Shown here: piece by piece, positions 1 to 8,477 of the stretch | Position numbering within the stretch: position 1 is the first letter of the stretch | Layout: each line of letters starts with the position of its first letter | DNA from: Desulfobacterales bacterium | GTDB taxonomy: Bacteria > Desulfobacterota > DSM-4660 > Desulfatiglandales > Desulfatiglandaceae | Assembly (NCBI GenBank): GCA_022013615.1 | Contig: JAKLQB010000654.1 | Coordinates: 1-19,181, forward strand | DNA length: 19,181 nt | Direction of reading: 5' to 3' | Made by a program: the position numbers and the translations under genes | The notes under the pieces: model-generated | Told to the model about the DNA's origin: nothing | What the model saw: the letters and a program-made list of their open reading frames with translations, nothing else | Database searches by the model: none

Positions 1-815
1 AATATCCTGAGTCCCCAATAAATGCTTGACTGCATCAGGTAATGTCCCATTGCATGAAAGATGGGAATTGCCAACATGGAAGAGGCACTCCCCCTGTAAG
101 TGGGAATGGGAGACATCATCCAGGGAAGCCCTTGAAGGATATTCGTAAACCTTTGAAAATGCGTGAGCATGACCCCTTTGGGCACACCGGTTGATCCGCC
201 GGTAAAAGCAAGAATGGCAAGATCCTCGGTTGGATCAATTTCTATGTTCGGCGCTTCAGGTTCATGGTCTAAGATCAGTTTTCTCAATTGGTAGGTGCCT
301 GTTGTATCCTTTATTTCTTGAGATTCGGACGGTGAGAAGTCTTCAAGCGATGTGATAATTATATTTTTTATCCTGGTTTCCGCTATGATTGAGTTTATCA
401 GTTTTAGATGGGTATTTAGACATATGATTGTTTCAGTCCCGGATTCTTGTGCCTGGTGTTTTAATTCCAGTGCCTTCAGTATCGGGCTACATGGGACAAG
501 CACGGCCCCGGCCTTAAGAATGGCAAAATCGCTGATAATGAACTGAGGACACGTTGGGAGAAAAACGATGACCCTGTCTCCTTTCTTGACCCCAAGATTC
601 GCCAGGGCATTTGCCAGGGCATCCGACTGGCGTTTCAGTTCGTGATATTTCATTCGTCTCCCCAGATAATGATAGGCGTCTTTTCCGGGGAATTGCTCTG
701 CCGCCTCATCGAGAATCGCAAATAATGGTTTATTCGGGTACTCAATGGTTTTTTGTAGCTTGAAAGGTCCGAGCTTATAGCTCTTGAGCCAGGGTTTATC
801 CTCATATGAGACCAT
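1..815 (-). CDS. AMP-forming acyl-CoA synthetase (fatty acid/aryl-CoA ligase), partial
   Basis: The reading frame is open from an ATG at 815 to the window edge, so only about the first 271 residues are present and the C-terminus is missing. It belongs to the ANL superfamily (acyl/aryl-CoA ligases), which activates a carboxylic acid as acyl-AMP and then transfers it to CoA. The diagnostic AMP-binding P-loop FTGGSTGVPKGV is visible at roughly residues 205-216. An N-terminal KDAYHYLGRRMKYHEL stretch and the GDRVIVFLPTCPQF segment are also typical. The start overlaps the stop of the upstream aldehyde oxidoreductase by one base (TAATG), implying translational coupling. The neighbour suggests the pair handles one acid/aldehyde/acyl-CoA set. 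The substrate cannot be read from the sequence. Confidence 0.88.
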   Translation of the reverse strand, partial: MVSYEDKPWLKSYKLGPFKLQKTIEYPNKPLFAILDEAAEQFPGKDAYHYLGRRMKYHELKRQSDALANALANLGVKKGDRVIVFLPTCPQFIISDFAILKAGAVLVPCSPILKALELKHQAQESGTETIICLNTHLKLINSIIAETRIKNIIITSLEDFSPSESQEIKDTTGTYQLRKLILDHEPEAPNIEIDPTEDLAILAFTGGSTGVPKGVMLTHFQRFTNILQGLPWMMSPIPTYRGSASSMLAIPIFHAMGHYLMQSSIYWGLRI

Positions 816-2692
816 TATTCTTCAACTCCGTAAATTTGGCTGATAACATCATCCAGGCCCAGTTCTCTCAGTTTTTCCGGAGTTGGCTTGCCCGTAGTTT
901 TATCCCAATTGCGAAACTCGTAGTAGGGATCCAGATAAATTTCCAGGTTGTTAACATGACCAGCGGCAGGACCTTCGGGAAGGGGTTCTTCCAATAATCT
1001 TTTGGGCAGCGTATCGTCAGCGCGGCTCAGACCCTCTCTTACATTAAAGGCCCTTTCCAGGTTATAAATTCTTTCGCCGGTTTTTCTAAATTCCTCGACT
1101 CCGAACTTCCAGCCGGTCAGGGCCGCAATGATGGCCGACCATTCCTCGGTATCCAAAGTCATCCCCATGAACTTACAACAACCGGCAGCATCAAAAACCG
1201 TCAAAGCATCTTCCATGTCTTTGACAACCTTAGCCTCTTGCGGATTTTCCTGAAGCGGGTCCTCGATTTCGCTTTCTTCCACCACCAGGAAAGGACTGGC
1301 AAGAAAAGTCGGACCCTGGACATAGGCGGTAACATGGTCACCGCCCCGATTGGCGGTCGCAAAGGCCAAACCGGTAATCTTCGCTGCTCTTGAATCATAA
1401 GCCGGCAGCTCAAGGCCCTTTACATTCATGGCAAACCTTTCCGAGTCGTGGCCCAATCTCTGTGCCATGATCCTGGTTCCCTCAGCCAGAAGATCTCCCA
1501 CACCCTCTCTTTTGGCAATCATGTGGACGAGCTCTATCATGGTTTCGGAATCGCCAAACTCTATTTCCATCCCCCCGGCATCATCCTTTTTCAGGATTCC
1601 TTTTTCAAAGCATTCCATGGTGAAAGCGATGGTGCTACCGCAGGAAATGGTGTCGAGGCCATAATCATTACAAAGATACCCGGCCATAGTAATTGCTTCC
1701 AAGTCTTGAATGTCACACATAGATCCAAATGTTCCGACGGTTTCATATTCCGGGCCTTCGCCTTTTCTACCTGTGTTCGGGCCGTTTCTGATTTCTGAAA
1801 CCCGACCGCATTCGATGGGGCAGGCAAAGCAACCGGTCTGTTTCACAAGAACCTTTTCGCTTAAAGCCTCGCCATTTATCTCGTCTGCAAAGGAGCATAC
1901 ACCTGTCTGCCAGTTTCTGGTGGGTAATCCTCCACACACATTGACCATGTCTAAAACCAGGTTTGTTCCATACGCTTTTAGACCTGCGCTTAAGATACTT
2001 TCGTTAAGTAGCTCGAATTGTTTCTTGGATACCTTCTGAAAAACCCCCATGTCAGCAATGCTGATCTTTTTGGTGCCCCTGACTGCGATCGCCTTTAATT
2101 TTTTGGAGCCCATGACAGCTCCTACGCCACATCTGCCGGCTGCCCGATGAAGGTCATTCATGATTGCCGCATACTTGACGAGGTTCTCTCCGGCCTGGCC
2201 GATACTCGCCACATTGAATTTTTCATTTAAATCGTTTTTAATGATTCCCGTTACATCTGAAACATTCTTTCCCCAAAGATGATTTGCATCGCGTAGTTCA
2301 GCTTTTCCGTCATCAATAATGAGATAAACCGGTTGGTTCGATATCCCTTCGAAAATAATGCCATCAAAACCCGAATGCTTCAGGTCAACACCCCACCGGC
2401 CGCCCGAATTGGATTGGCACCAGATATTGGTTAAAGGGGATTTGGTCACAACGCTGTAACGCCCGGCGCTTGGAGAAGCTGTGCCGGTCAATAGACCGGA
2501 CATGAAGATAAGCTTGTTCCTGGGTCCTAAAGGATCTGCACCCGGTTTTACTTCATCAAACAGGTACTTTGAAGCAAGTCCACGACCTCCCAAGAATTTT
2601 TTAGCCATCTCTTCGGGTATGTCCTCTTCGAGGATTTTCCCTTCCGTTAAGTTCACTCTTAGAATTTTTCCCATCAATCCAAACATTTGCAC
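815..2692 (-). CDS. aor: Aldehyde:ferredoxin oxidoreductase (tungsten, AOR family)
   Basis: A 625-residue protein, the usual length for the AOR family, which interconverts aldehydes and carboxylic acids with ferredoxin through a tungsten (or molybdenum) bis-pyranopterin cofactor. The N-terminal domain (about 5-205) carries FLGGRGLASKYLF and SPSAGRYSVVTKSPLTNIW. The [4Fe-4S] ligands fit CxxCxxxC at C288, C291 and C295, with a fourth Cys at C505 or C506 in DAAGCC. The EGPEYE motif (about 312-317) and H453 in GGDHVTAY match the acidic and histidine residues near the active site in characterised archaeal enzymes. A good ribosome site (AGGAGGGTG) precedes the ATG. It lies 14 bases after the SCP2 gene and is coupled to the acyl-CoA synthetase. 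Direction in the cell (acid reduction or aldehyde oxidation) is not shown by the sequence. Confidence 0.95.
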   Translation of the reverse strand: MQMFGLMGKILRVNLTEGKILEEDIPEEMAKKFLGGRGLASKYLFDEVKPGADPLGPRNKLIFMSGLLTGTASPSAGRYSVVTKSPLTNIWCQSNSGGRWGVDLKHSGFDGIIFEGISNQPVYLIIDDGKAELRDANHLWGKNVSDVTGIIKNDLNEKFNVASIGQAGENLVKYAAIMNDLHRAAGRCGVGAVMGSKKLKAIAVRGTKKISIADMGVFQKVSKKQFELLNESILSAGLKAYGTNLVLDMVNVCGGLPTRNWQTGVCSFADEINGEALSEKVLVKQTGCFACPIECGRVSEIRNGPNTGRKGEGPEYETVGTFGSMCDIQDLEAITMAGYLCNDYGLDTISCGSTIAFTMECFEKGILKKDDAGGMEIEFGDSETMIELVHMIAKREGVGDLLAEGTRIMAQRLGHDSERFAMNVKGLELPAYDSRAAKITGLAFATANRGGDHVTAYVQGPTFLASPFLVVEESEIEDPLQENPQEAKVVKDMEDALTVFDAAGCCKFMGMTLDTEEWSAIIAALTGWKFGVEEFRKTGERIYNLERAFNVREGLSRADDTLPKRLLEEPLPEGPAAGHVNNLEIYLDPYYEFRNWDKTTGKPTPEKLRELGLDDVISQIYGVEE

Positions 2693-2706
2693 CCTCCTTC
2701 ATCCAA

Positions 2707-3279
2707 TTAAAAACCAAACTCCGTCTTCAATTTCTGCATTAAATCTTTAAATAACTGGTGTTCTTCAGGTTCGAGTTCATCGGGAAATTTGTCGCTGACC
2801 TCACCTGCGAGAGCTACCAAGCGAATTGCTGCCTGGGTAGCGGCTGCCAGTTTTGCTGCTTTCTTGAAATTAAAGGGCACTAATTTCAATTTCATGGTGG
2901 CGATCTCTTTTACCACGTTAAGTTCTTTCCTCATCACTCTTTTCCATCGATCATATTCCGCCTCAAGGACATACTCGCCGCTCCGACCTATCTCAGCTGG
3001 CACAATTCTGACAGAATGGCATTCACCATGCCACAGGTCCATAAGAACAAAGAAATCACCATCAAAGCCAGCTCGCGGTTCAGCCTTAAAGACCAGAGCC
3101 AGAGATCCCTCCCAGGTCTTGGCGGCTTGTTTGTATTTTTCATCTCCTTGAATCTTTTTCTCAATTTTGGACGCCCATTCAGGTGTCCCCACGATATATG
3201 GCTCTGCCTCTGATTTACTTCTCTCCTCAACCAGTTTGGCATAGTTTTCATCCCATTGTTTTGTTCCCGCTTTGTACAT
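2707..3279 (-). CDS. SCP2 sterol/lipid-transfer domain protein
   Basis: A 190-residue soluble protein with no signal peptide or membrane segment. The central part (about 58-150) resembles the SCP2 sterol-transfer domain: GSLALVFKAEP, then DLWHGECHSVRIV, then YVLEAEYDRWKRVMRKELN, and a KLKLVPFNFKKAAKLAAATQAAI helix near the end. SCP2 domains bind hydrophobic ligands, including fatty acyl-CoA, in a tunnel. The first 50 residues are charged and helical and are outside the domain. The ATG follows AGGAGGTGGAACC, a near-perfect ribosome site. It is first in the operon with the aldehyde oxidoreductase and acyl-CoA synthetase, so a role in carrying an acyl or aryl substrate is a fair inference, not something seen directly. 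Confidence 0.75.
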   Translation of the reverse strand: MYKAGTKQWDENYAKLVEERSKSEAEPYIVGTPEWASKIEKKIQGDEKYKQAAKTWEGSLALVFKAEPRAGFDGDFFVLMDLWHGECHSVRIVPAEIGRSGEYVLEAEYDRWKRVMRKELNVVKEIATMKLKLVPFNFKKAAKLAAATQAAIRLVALAGEVSDKFPDELEPEEHQLFKDLMQKLKTEFGF

Positions 3280-3361
3280 GGTTCCACCTCCTTAGATCCA
3301 AAAGGCCCTTATTTTTAATTTATCTCTAACCTATTCACTGAATCCCCTTTTTCTGGAAGGT

Positions 3362-3390
3362 AGTATAGGGAAATTAGCCTTGTGTGTCAA
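3362..3390 (-). promoter_or_regulatory. Sigma70-type promoter of the SCP2-AOR-acyl-CoA synthetase operon
   Basis: On the minus strand TTGACA (3385-3390) is followed after exactly 17 bases by TATACT (3362-3367). Both boxes match the consensus at 6/6 and 5/6. The predicted transcript start is about 75 bases upstream of the SCP2 ATG. Confidence 0.75.
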
Positions 3391-3482
3391 GCCAACAGGC
3401 AATGCAATATATAGTGGTTTTAGATTATTGTGTGCTGCAAAGTTGATCTGAGCATTGCATGTGGCTCAATATTGAAGTAATA

Positions 3483-3511
3483 TTGATTATTACGGTATGA
3501 AATGTTATATT
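3483..3511 (+). promoter_or_regulatory. Sigma70-type promoter of the CBS-domain gene
   Basis: TTGATT (3483-3488) is separated by 17 bases from TATATT (3506-3511), which would start transcription near 3518. That places the upstream in-frame ATG at 3502 outside the transcript and supports 3547 as the start of the gene. Confidence 0.5.
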
Positions 3512-3546
3512 CCGAGAACATTCGTGTAAATAAACAGGAGGGAGCC

Positions 3547-4023
3547 ATGAAAAGGCTGACAGCAAAAGACGTTATGAATAAGGACGTTTTGTCGGTAGGC
3601 ATGGATTGGTCCGTAGAGTACCTGACTGATTTTCTCGTTGAAAACGGGATCTCAGGGGCACCGGTTACATCGGAGGGTGGAAAATTAGTCGGTGTAGTCT
3701 CCTTAACCGACATAGTTCGCCACAACAGCCTGCCAGGAAAAGATTCCCGGTTAAACAGTCCATATGATTACTATCGTCATGGACTTGAACATCAGTACGC
3801 AAAAGAGGATATTAGATCGCTTAGCATCGAGACTGAACAGCTGGATACAGTCCGTGATATTATGACACCAATGATCTTTGATGTGAACGAAGATATGAAA
3901 GTTAAACAGGTGGCAGATACCATGATCAGGGGTCGTATCCACCGTGTCTTTGTGACTCGTGAAGGAAAATTGACGGGCGTTATTACGACTGTTGATATGC
4001 TCGAAGTTATCCGGAATTCTTGA
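3547..4023 (+). CDS. Tandem CBS-domain protein
   Basis: A 158-residue protein consisting almost only of two CBS motifs (a Bateman module). The first runs about 5-60 (TAKDVMNKDVLSVG, then GAPVTSEGGKLVGVVSLTDIVR). The second runs about 105-158 (VRDIMTPMIFDVNEDMKVKQVADTMI, then HRVFVTREGKLTGVITTVDMLEVI). Bateman modules bind adenine nucleotides and act as energy sensors, usually for a partner protein. No catalytic domain is attached here. The start at 3547 is chosen because ACAGGAGGGAGCC lies just before it and because a promoter -10 box overlaps the earlier in-frame ATG at 3502. It is alone on its strand between two minus-strand operons, so its partner is unknown. Confidence 0.88.
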   Translation: MKRLTAKDVMNKDVLSVGMDWSVEYLTDFLVENGISGAPVTSEGGKLVGVVSLTDIVRHNSLPGKDSRLNSPYDYYRHGLEHQYAKEDIRSLSIETEQLDTVRDIMTPMIFDVNEDMKVKQVADTMIRGRIHRVFVTREGKLTGVITTVDMLEVIRNS

Positions 4024-4059
4024 CCGTTGTGCCGAATTGCTCATGAATCTCAATCGGAA

Positions 4060-4207
4060 TAGGAGGCTGTCTGAGAATGAGATATTTTTTCCAAGATCAA
4101 GGAAGGCGAAAATTATAACCACAGGAATACATTGCAGTATTTCGAGGATTGTAATTTGAGCCTGACGTAGAGATTGGGGCAAATAGCCATTCTCGGACAG
4201 CCCCCTA
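4060..4207. mobile_element. MITE-like palindromic element with TA flanks
   Basis: Two terminal inverted repeats of 18 bases, 4062-4079 (GGAGGCTGTCTGAGAATG) and 4188-4205, match at 16 of 18 positions. Both are bounded by TA (4060-4061 and 4206-4207), as expected of a TA target duplication in the Tc1/mariner-IS630 group. The interior has no meaningful reading frame. A second, imperfect inverted repeat (AAATTATAACC near 4109 against its partner ending near 4159) lets nearly the whole unit fold. It lies between the convergent CBS gene and citrate synthase, where it may also stop transcription. Confidence 0.65.
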
Positions 4208-4241
4208 AGTTAATGCGAATGCGCCCATCTTTTATGGTCCC

Positions 4242-5531
4242 CTAATCTCTCTCAGCTATCGGGACATAGTCTCGCTTTTTCAACCCGATGAATATCTGAC
4301 GGGGACGGTGTAGCTTCCATTTGGGTTCATCGATACTCTCCTTCCACTGGCTGATCCACCCGGGAAGACGGCCAATGGCGAACATGACCGTGAACATATT
4401 AAGGGGTATTCCAAGTGCCCTCAGAAAGATACCGCTGTAAAAGTCCAGATTTGGATACAGATTGTGATCTATGAAGTAGGAATCTTTCAAAGCAACCTCT
4501 TCCAGCCTTTTCGCAATATCCAGCAGGGGATCTTTCCGCTTGAGCTTCTTTAGTACCTTGGCACACATCTTTTCCATGATACGGGCCCTCGGGTCATAGG
4601 TTTTATAGACCCTGTGCCCAAAGCCCATCAAGCGAAATTGATCGTCTTTGTCCTTGGCCCTTGCGATATAGGGACCGGGATCCCCGCCACTTTCGTAAAT
4701 CTGTTGGAGCATTTCCACCACGGCCTGGTTGGCGCCTCCGTGCAGAGGACCCCAAAGGGCTGCTATTCCCGCTGAAATGGCTGCATAGAGATTGACCCGG
4801 GCGCTCCCCACCAATCGAACGGCTGAGGTAGAACAGTTCTGTTCATGGTCGGCATGCAGGATCCAGAAGACATTAAGGGCCTGCACCAGATCCTCATCAA
4901 TGACGTATGGCCGGACAGGGGAATCAAACATCATATTTAGAAAGTTAGCGCAATAGGAAAGGTGATGTGAGGGATATACCACCTTATGGCCCAGGGAGAT
5001 TTTATAGGACATGGCGGCCAGGGTCCTCACTTTGGAAAGGAGCCTGGTGAACGTTATGTTTATCTCCTCTTCTTCGCTCCTCTGGGGGAGTTCAGGGTAA
5101 AATGCCCTCAAACCATTCACCATGGATGAGAGAATGCCCATGGGATGGGCCCTTCTGGGGAAATTTCCAAAGAAGGATCGCATGTCTTCATGGACCAGAG
5201 AATGGTCGTTCAACAACGCAGAAAAGCGATTCAGCTCTTCCCTGGTAGGCAGTTCGCCATTGATTAAAAGGTAGGACGTCTCTCTGAAGCTTGAATGCTC
5301 TGCAAGCTGTTCCACTGGAAACCCACGGTACCGGAGAATTCCCTTTTCGCCGTCCATGAATGTGATGCTGCTTTCGCAACTACCTGTATTTGCATAGCCG
5401 GGATCAAGGGTAATGAGTCCGGTCTCTTTACGGAGATTGGATATATCGATGGCCCTTTCTCCTTCAGAGCCCTCAACAATAGGCAGATCAAAAGTCTTTC
5501 CATCAATTATCAACTTGGCTGTACTTTCCAT
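4242..5531 (-). CDS. gltA: Citrate synthase (type II, hexameric family)
   Basis: A 429-residue protein, close to the 427 of the E. coli enzyme. It condenses acetyl-CoA and oxaloacetate to citrate, the entry step of the TCA cycle. Active-site residues are in place: H264 in GPLHGGANQ, H306 in GFGHRVYK and D363 in LDFYSG, plus HADHEQNCSTSAVR at about 226-239. The N-terminal extension (about 1-60) with the DPGYANTG turn is typical of the type II, often NADH-sensitive, group. It stands alone, with 198 bases to aroA upstream and the MITE downstream. The gap holds a 7-base-pair hairpin (CAAAAGC/GCTTTTG near 5578) but no convincing promoter. This is si-citrate synthase by similarity; a 2-methylcitrate role is less likely. 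Confidence 0.95.
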   Translation of the reverse strand: MESTAKLIIDGKTFDLPIVEGSEGERAIDISNLRKETGLITLDPGYANTGSCESSITFMDGEKGILRYRGFPVEQLAEHSSFRETSYLLINGELPTREELNRFSALLNDHSLVHEDMRSFFGNFPRRAHPMGILSSMVNGLRAFYPELPQRSEEEEINITFTRLLSKVRTLAAMSYKISLGHKVVYPSHHLSYCANFLNMMFDSPVRPYVIDEDLVQALNVFWILHADHEQNCSTSAVRLVGSARVNLYAAISAGIAALWGPLHGGANQAVVEMLQQIYESGGDPGPYIARAKDKDDQFRLMGFGHRVYKTYDPRARIMEKMCAKVLKKLKRKDPLLDIAKRLEEVALKDSYFIDHNLYPNLDFYSGIFLRALGIPLNMFTVMFAIGRLPGWISQWKESIDEPKWKLHRPRQIFIGLKKRDYVPIAERD

Positions 5532-5729
5532 TTCTCTTCATCCCTCTCGTGTTGATTTCACGCCTTTACATTACCAAAAGCATCCGCCGCTTTTGAATTA
5601 TGACTGTCAATCTTCTTTAGCCTAATTTCCAATGATTATCAATACTGAAATTGATGCTCTCTATTTTCTCCGGTTTTCAGGTCTTAAGGCACGTCTATAT
5701 ACCGATCTTGGGCAGATGCTAAAGTTTTT

Positions 5730-6995
5730 CTATAGCTTATCCCAGATTTGCCAGAATCCCGGGAACGATTTATTCACACACTTCTCATTCGTTATTATGA
5801 TTTCGGGAACTCTCAGCCCCACCACCGCCAGGCTCATAGCAAGACGGTGATCGTCATGGGGATCCAGCCGTGTTCCGGAAAGTTTTTCTCCACCATGGAT
5901 AACAAGACCATCATCCATTTCTTCAACACGCCCCCCCAACCTACGCCATTCATGGAAGATGGCATGCAGCCGGTCGCTCTCCTTATGACGAAGTTGAGGA
6001 ACATTTCTAATGACCGTCTTGCCTCTCGCGAAAAGGGCAATTGCCGCAAGGGTAGGCACCATGTCAGGCATTGTGCTCATATCTGCCTCAATCCCCGAAA
6101 GCGTTCCGCCGTGAATAACCACCCGGTCTGATTCCTTTTCAATAACGGAGCCCATTCTCTCCAGAATATCAAGGAACCGGATATCACCTTGCCTCGTAGT
6201 AAAAGGATAGATGTTCTCCGTGACAACAGTTCCGCCGGTCACGGCAGCTGCAGCCCAGAAATAGGAAGCAGAAGAAGCATCCCCTTGAATGGTAAACTCG
6301 CGCGGGCGATACACCTGGCCGGAGGGAATCCTGAAATAGGTGTATCCATCACGTACAACTTGAACTCCGAACTGCTTCATCACATCAAGAGTAATATCCA
6401 CATACGGTTTTGAGACCAGACCCTCCATGACCTCAATCTCCATATCCTTTTCTGCATAAGGAGCGGAGAGTAGCAGTGAAGAGACAAACTGGCTGCTTTG
6501 ATCTCCTGCCATATAAACTTTCCCGCCACGAATGCCATCAGCAATGACATGTACCGGTGGATAACCGTTCTGTTTAACACAGGAGGCCTTTACACCAAGC
6601 TGGTTCAGGGCCGTAACTAAGTCTCCAACTGGTCTTGCCAGCATTCGCGGTGTACCGGTCATGAGAAATTCTCCCCCGCCAAGCGCGATAACTGAGAGGA
6701 GTAATCGAAAGGATGTTCCTGAGTTGCCTAAATAAAGCTTCTTTCTTATTGAGGTAGGGTGAAACTTTCCACCTGTCCCTACGACCTTAAGGTTTTTTCC
6801 CTTAATGAAGATATTCACTTCAAGGTCCCGTAAGGCACTGATGGTATAATGTGTATCTTCGCATTCCAGAAAGTTTTGAAGCAAGCTCTCTCCATTAGCC
6901 AGGCTGGCGGCGATGATTGACCTATGGGTGATACTCTTTGAGCCCGGTATTCTGACCGTGGCATGCAATTCGGATCTGGGATTAATTTCTTTCAT
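5730..6995 (-). CDS. aroA: 3-phosphoshikimate 1-carboxyvinyltransferase (EPSP synthase)
   Basis: A 421-residue cytoplasmic enzyme that adds the enolpyruvyl group of PEP to shikimate-3-phosphate, the sixth shikimate-pathway step. PGSKSITHR gives the conserved K20 and R25. LGNSGTSFR (89-97) and GTPRMLARPVGDLV (114-127) form the phosphate and PEP sites. RHKESDRL carries the catalytic Glu. The residue equivalent to Pro101 of E. coli EPSPS is Leu98. The start overlaps the end of aroE by 14 bases, so it is the last gene of the aro cluster. No terminator follows it that I can see. Confidence 0.96.
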   Translation of the reverse strand: MKEINPRSELHATVRIPGSKSITHRSIIAASLANGESLLQNFLECEDTHYTISALRDLEVNIFIKGKNLKVVGTGGKFHPTSIRKKLYLGNSGTSFRLLLSVIALGGGEFLMTGTPRMLARPVGDLVTALNQLGVKASCVKQNGYPPVHVIADGIRGGKVYMAGDQSSQFVSSLLLSAPYAEKDMEIEVMEGLVSKPYVDITLDVMKQFGVQVVRDGYTYFRIPSGQVYRPREFTIQGDASSASYFWAAAAVTGGTVVTENIYPFTTRQGDIRFLDILERMGSVIEKESDRVVIHGGTLSGIEADMSTMPDMVPTLAAIALFARGKTVIRNVPQLRHKESDRLHAIFHEWRRLGGRVEEMDDGLVIHGGEKLSGTRLDPHDDHRLAMSLAVVGLRVPEIIITNEKCVNKSFPGFWQIWDKL

Positions 6996-7812
6996 TTTGT
7001 TTTAATAGCGCTTCCTTCACCGCATGGCTCATGACCCCAACAGGCGGGTCAATCCCTGTCCACAATCTGAGCTGTTCTGCTGCCTGGTGGATAAACATGC
7101 TGATTCCGTTGATTGTGATGCATCCGCGGGCTTTAGCCAACCTAATCAGCCTGGTTTCAAAGGGGTTATAGACGATGTCCATCACTATCAGCCCTTCTAC
7201 CAAAATCTGTTCAGGAACCGGACATTGATCAACACAGGGATACATTCCTACTGGTGTCGTTTGAATCAAGACATCCGCTCTTGTCTCTCCAATCTTATGA
7301 AGAGGAATATAAGGGCATCCAAGGGAGCGGGCAAGCTCTTTTCCCCGCCCTGAAGACCGATTGGCGATCGATATGGTCACATCCCTTTCTTTTAATATAA
7401 ATCCAATGGCTCTGGCTGCCCCTCCGGAACCAATGACGAGACATGTCATTCCCCTCAGATCTATCTTCTCCTCCAACGCCTTTACCGCCCCAATGGCGTC
7501 GGTGTTGTACCCCTTCAACCAGCCGTTGTCATTTACGATGGTGTTAACCGCTCCAATCCGTCTTGCAAGGGGATTTATTTTGTCAAGATAGGGAATCACC
7601 GCAGTTTTGAAAGGGATTGTAACGCTCGCGCCCTTAATATCAAGGGCCTTTATCCCTCTTACGCATCCCTCGATATCTCCTGCTTCAAAGGCAAGATAGA
7701 CCGCGTTCAGACCGGTCGCTGAAAAGGCCGCATTATGAAGGGCCGGGCTGAGGGAATGCCTGACAGGGTTGCCTATCACTCCGTAAAGGGCGGTATGCTG
7801 ATCAATCATCAT
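6982..7812 (-). CDS. aroE: Shikimate dehydrogenase (NADP)
   Basis: A 276-residue protein of the usual length. It reduces 3-dehydroshikimate to shikimate. The shikimate-binding region has HSLSP (S20, S22), VTIPFK (catalytic K69) and NTDAIG (D105). The dinucleotide site is GSGGAAR (128-134) followed by NRSSGRG (about 151-157), where the Arg after Asn suits NADPH. The ATG overlaps the aroD stop as ATGA, so the two are translationally coupled. It is separate from aroD here, not fused as in plants and some bacteria. Confidence 0.95.
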   Translation of the reverse strand: MMIDQHTALYGVIGNPVRHSLSPALHNAAFSATGLNAVYLAFEAGDIEGCVRGIKALDIKGASVTIPFKTAVIPYLDKINPLARRIGAVNTIVNDNGWLKGYNTDAIGAVKALEEKIDLRGMTCLVIGSGGAARAIGFILKERDVTISIANRSSGRGKELARSLGCPYIPLHKIGETRADVLIQTTPVGMYPCVDQCPVPEQILVEGLIVMDIVYNPFETRLIRLAKARGCITINGISMFIHQAAEQLRLWTGIDPPVGVMSHAVKEALLKQNERN

Positions 7813-8477
7813 CGTGAAAGTATCTCCAATATCTTTTTCATATCCGGGGCAGGAATCTGTCCTGAGGCAGACTCCTGCCCTTTTTCAAGGGATGCAAAGG
7901 TCATGTGACCGCCCATGAGGGGGCAGGCGATGCGGCTGATCCGGCCTAAGGGCCCCATGCAAAATGCGATAATCTTCATTCCAGTGGCCCGGGCCTTGGG
8001 TATTAGTTCAAGGACCCTGAAGTTGTCTTCCCATGCACTGGCCCATGTCACAATCTTCACAATATTAGCTCCCGTGGCAGCCATTTTCACAAAAACATCC
8101 TCTAACCTCTCCTGAGAAGGGGTTCCATTTAAAAGATGTGCAGACACAACGTGACCGCATGCCGAAGGATATTGAAGGACCTCCTGTCGAAACTCCGGTA
8201 GCAAACTGAATTCTACATCCACAAGATCCACTCCTGCTTCCATGGCGTCTATTAGATGGCGCACCCTTGTCCTATAATCGTCAGATCCTTCCCCTCCCTC
8301 CCGTTTAGAGCGATATGTCGCCAAAATTGGTTTGGGGGCACGCCTTATAATCTCGTTGAGATCAAAGGTCTCCAGGACATCTAAACGGATTTCCATCATA
8401 TCCGCTGACTGCGCGGCCGCATCCATTTTCCTGAGTACCTCGAAGTTATTCCTGGCCATTATGGAAACACAAATCAT
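7809..8477 (-). CDS. aroD: 3-dehydroquinate dehydratase, type I
   Basis: A 222-residue protein from the chosen start at 8477 (MICVSIMARNNFE). It dehydrates 3-dehydroquinate by a Schiff-base mechanism. EIRLD (29-33) and YRSKREGG begin the barrel. H114 in VVSAHLLNGTP and K141 in ANIVKIVTWA are the catalytic pair, and GPLGRISRI holds the substrate-binding Arg. The frame stays open for another 90 codons upstream, to 8747. That stretch is Arg/Ser-rich, unlike any DHQ dehydratase, and overlaps aroB', so it was not included. No strong ribosome site precedes 8477. The nearest purine run, AGGGTGGG, is about 14 bases away. Confidence 0.92.
   Translation of the reverse strand: MICVSIMARNNFEVLRKMDAAAQSADMMEIRLDVLETFDLNEIIRRAPKPILATYRSKREGGEGSDDYRTRVRHLIDAMEAGVDLVDVEFSLLPEFRQEVLQYPSACGHVVSAHLLNGTPSQERLEDVFVKMAATGANIVKIVTWASAWEDNFRVLELIPKARATGMKIIAFCMGPLGRISRIACPLMGGHMTFASLEKGQESASGQIPAPDMKKILEILSR

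Noticed and set aside
1448..1798. Plus-strand ORF of 116 codons
   Set aside because: It lies antisense to the well-conserved aldehyde oxidoreductase and has no recognisable motifs or ribosome site.
3502..3546. Earlier ATG for the CBS-domain protein
   Set aside because: It overlaps a likely -10 box and lacks a ribosome site, while 3547 has GGAGGGAGCC just before it.
5630..5665. Terminator after aroA
   Set aside because: Only a short AATTTC/GAAATT pairing is present, with no GC-rich stem or T-run.
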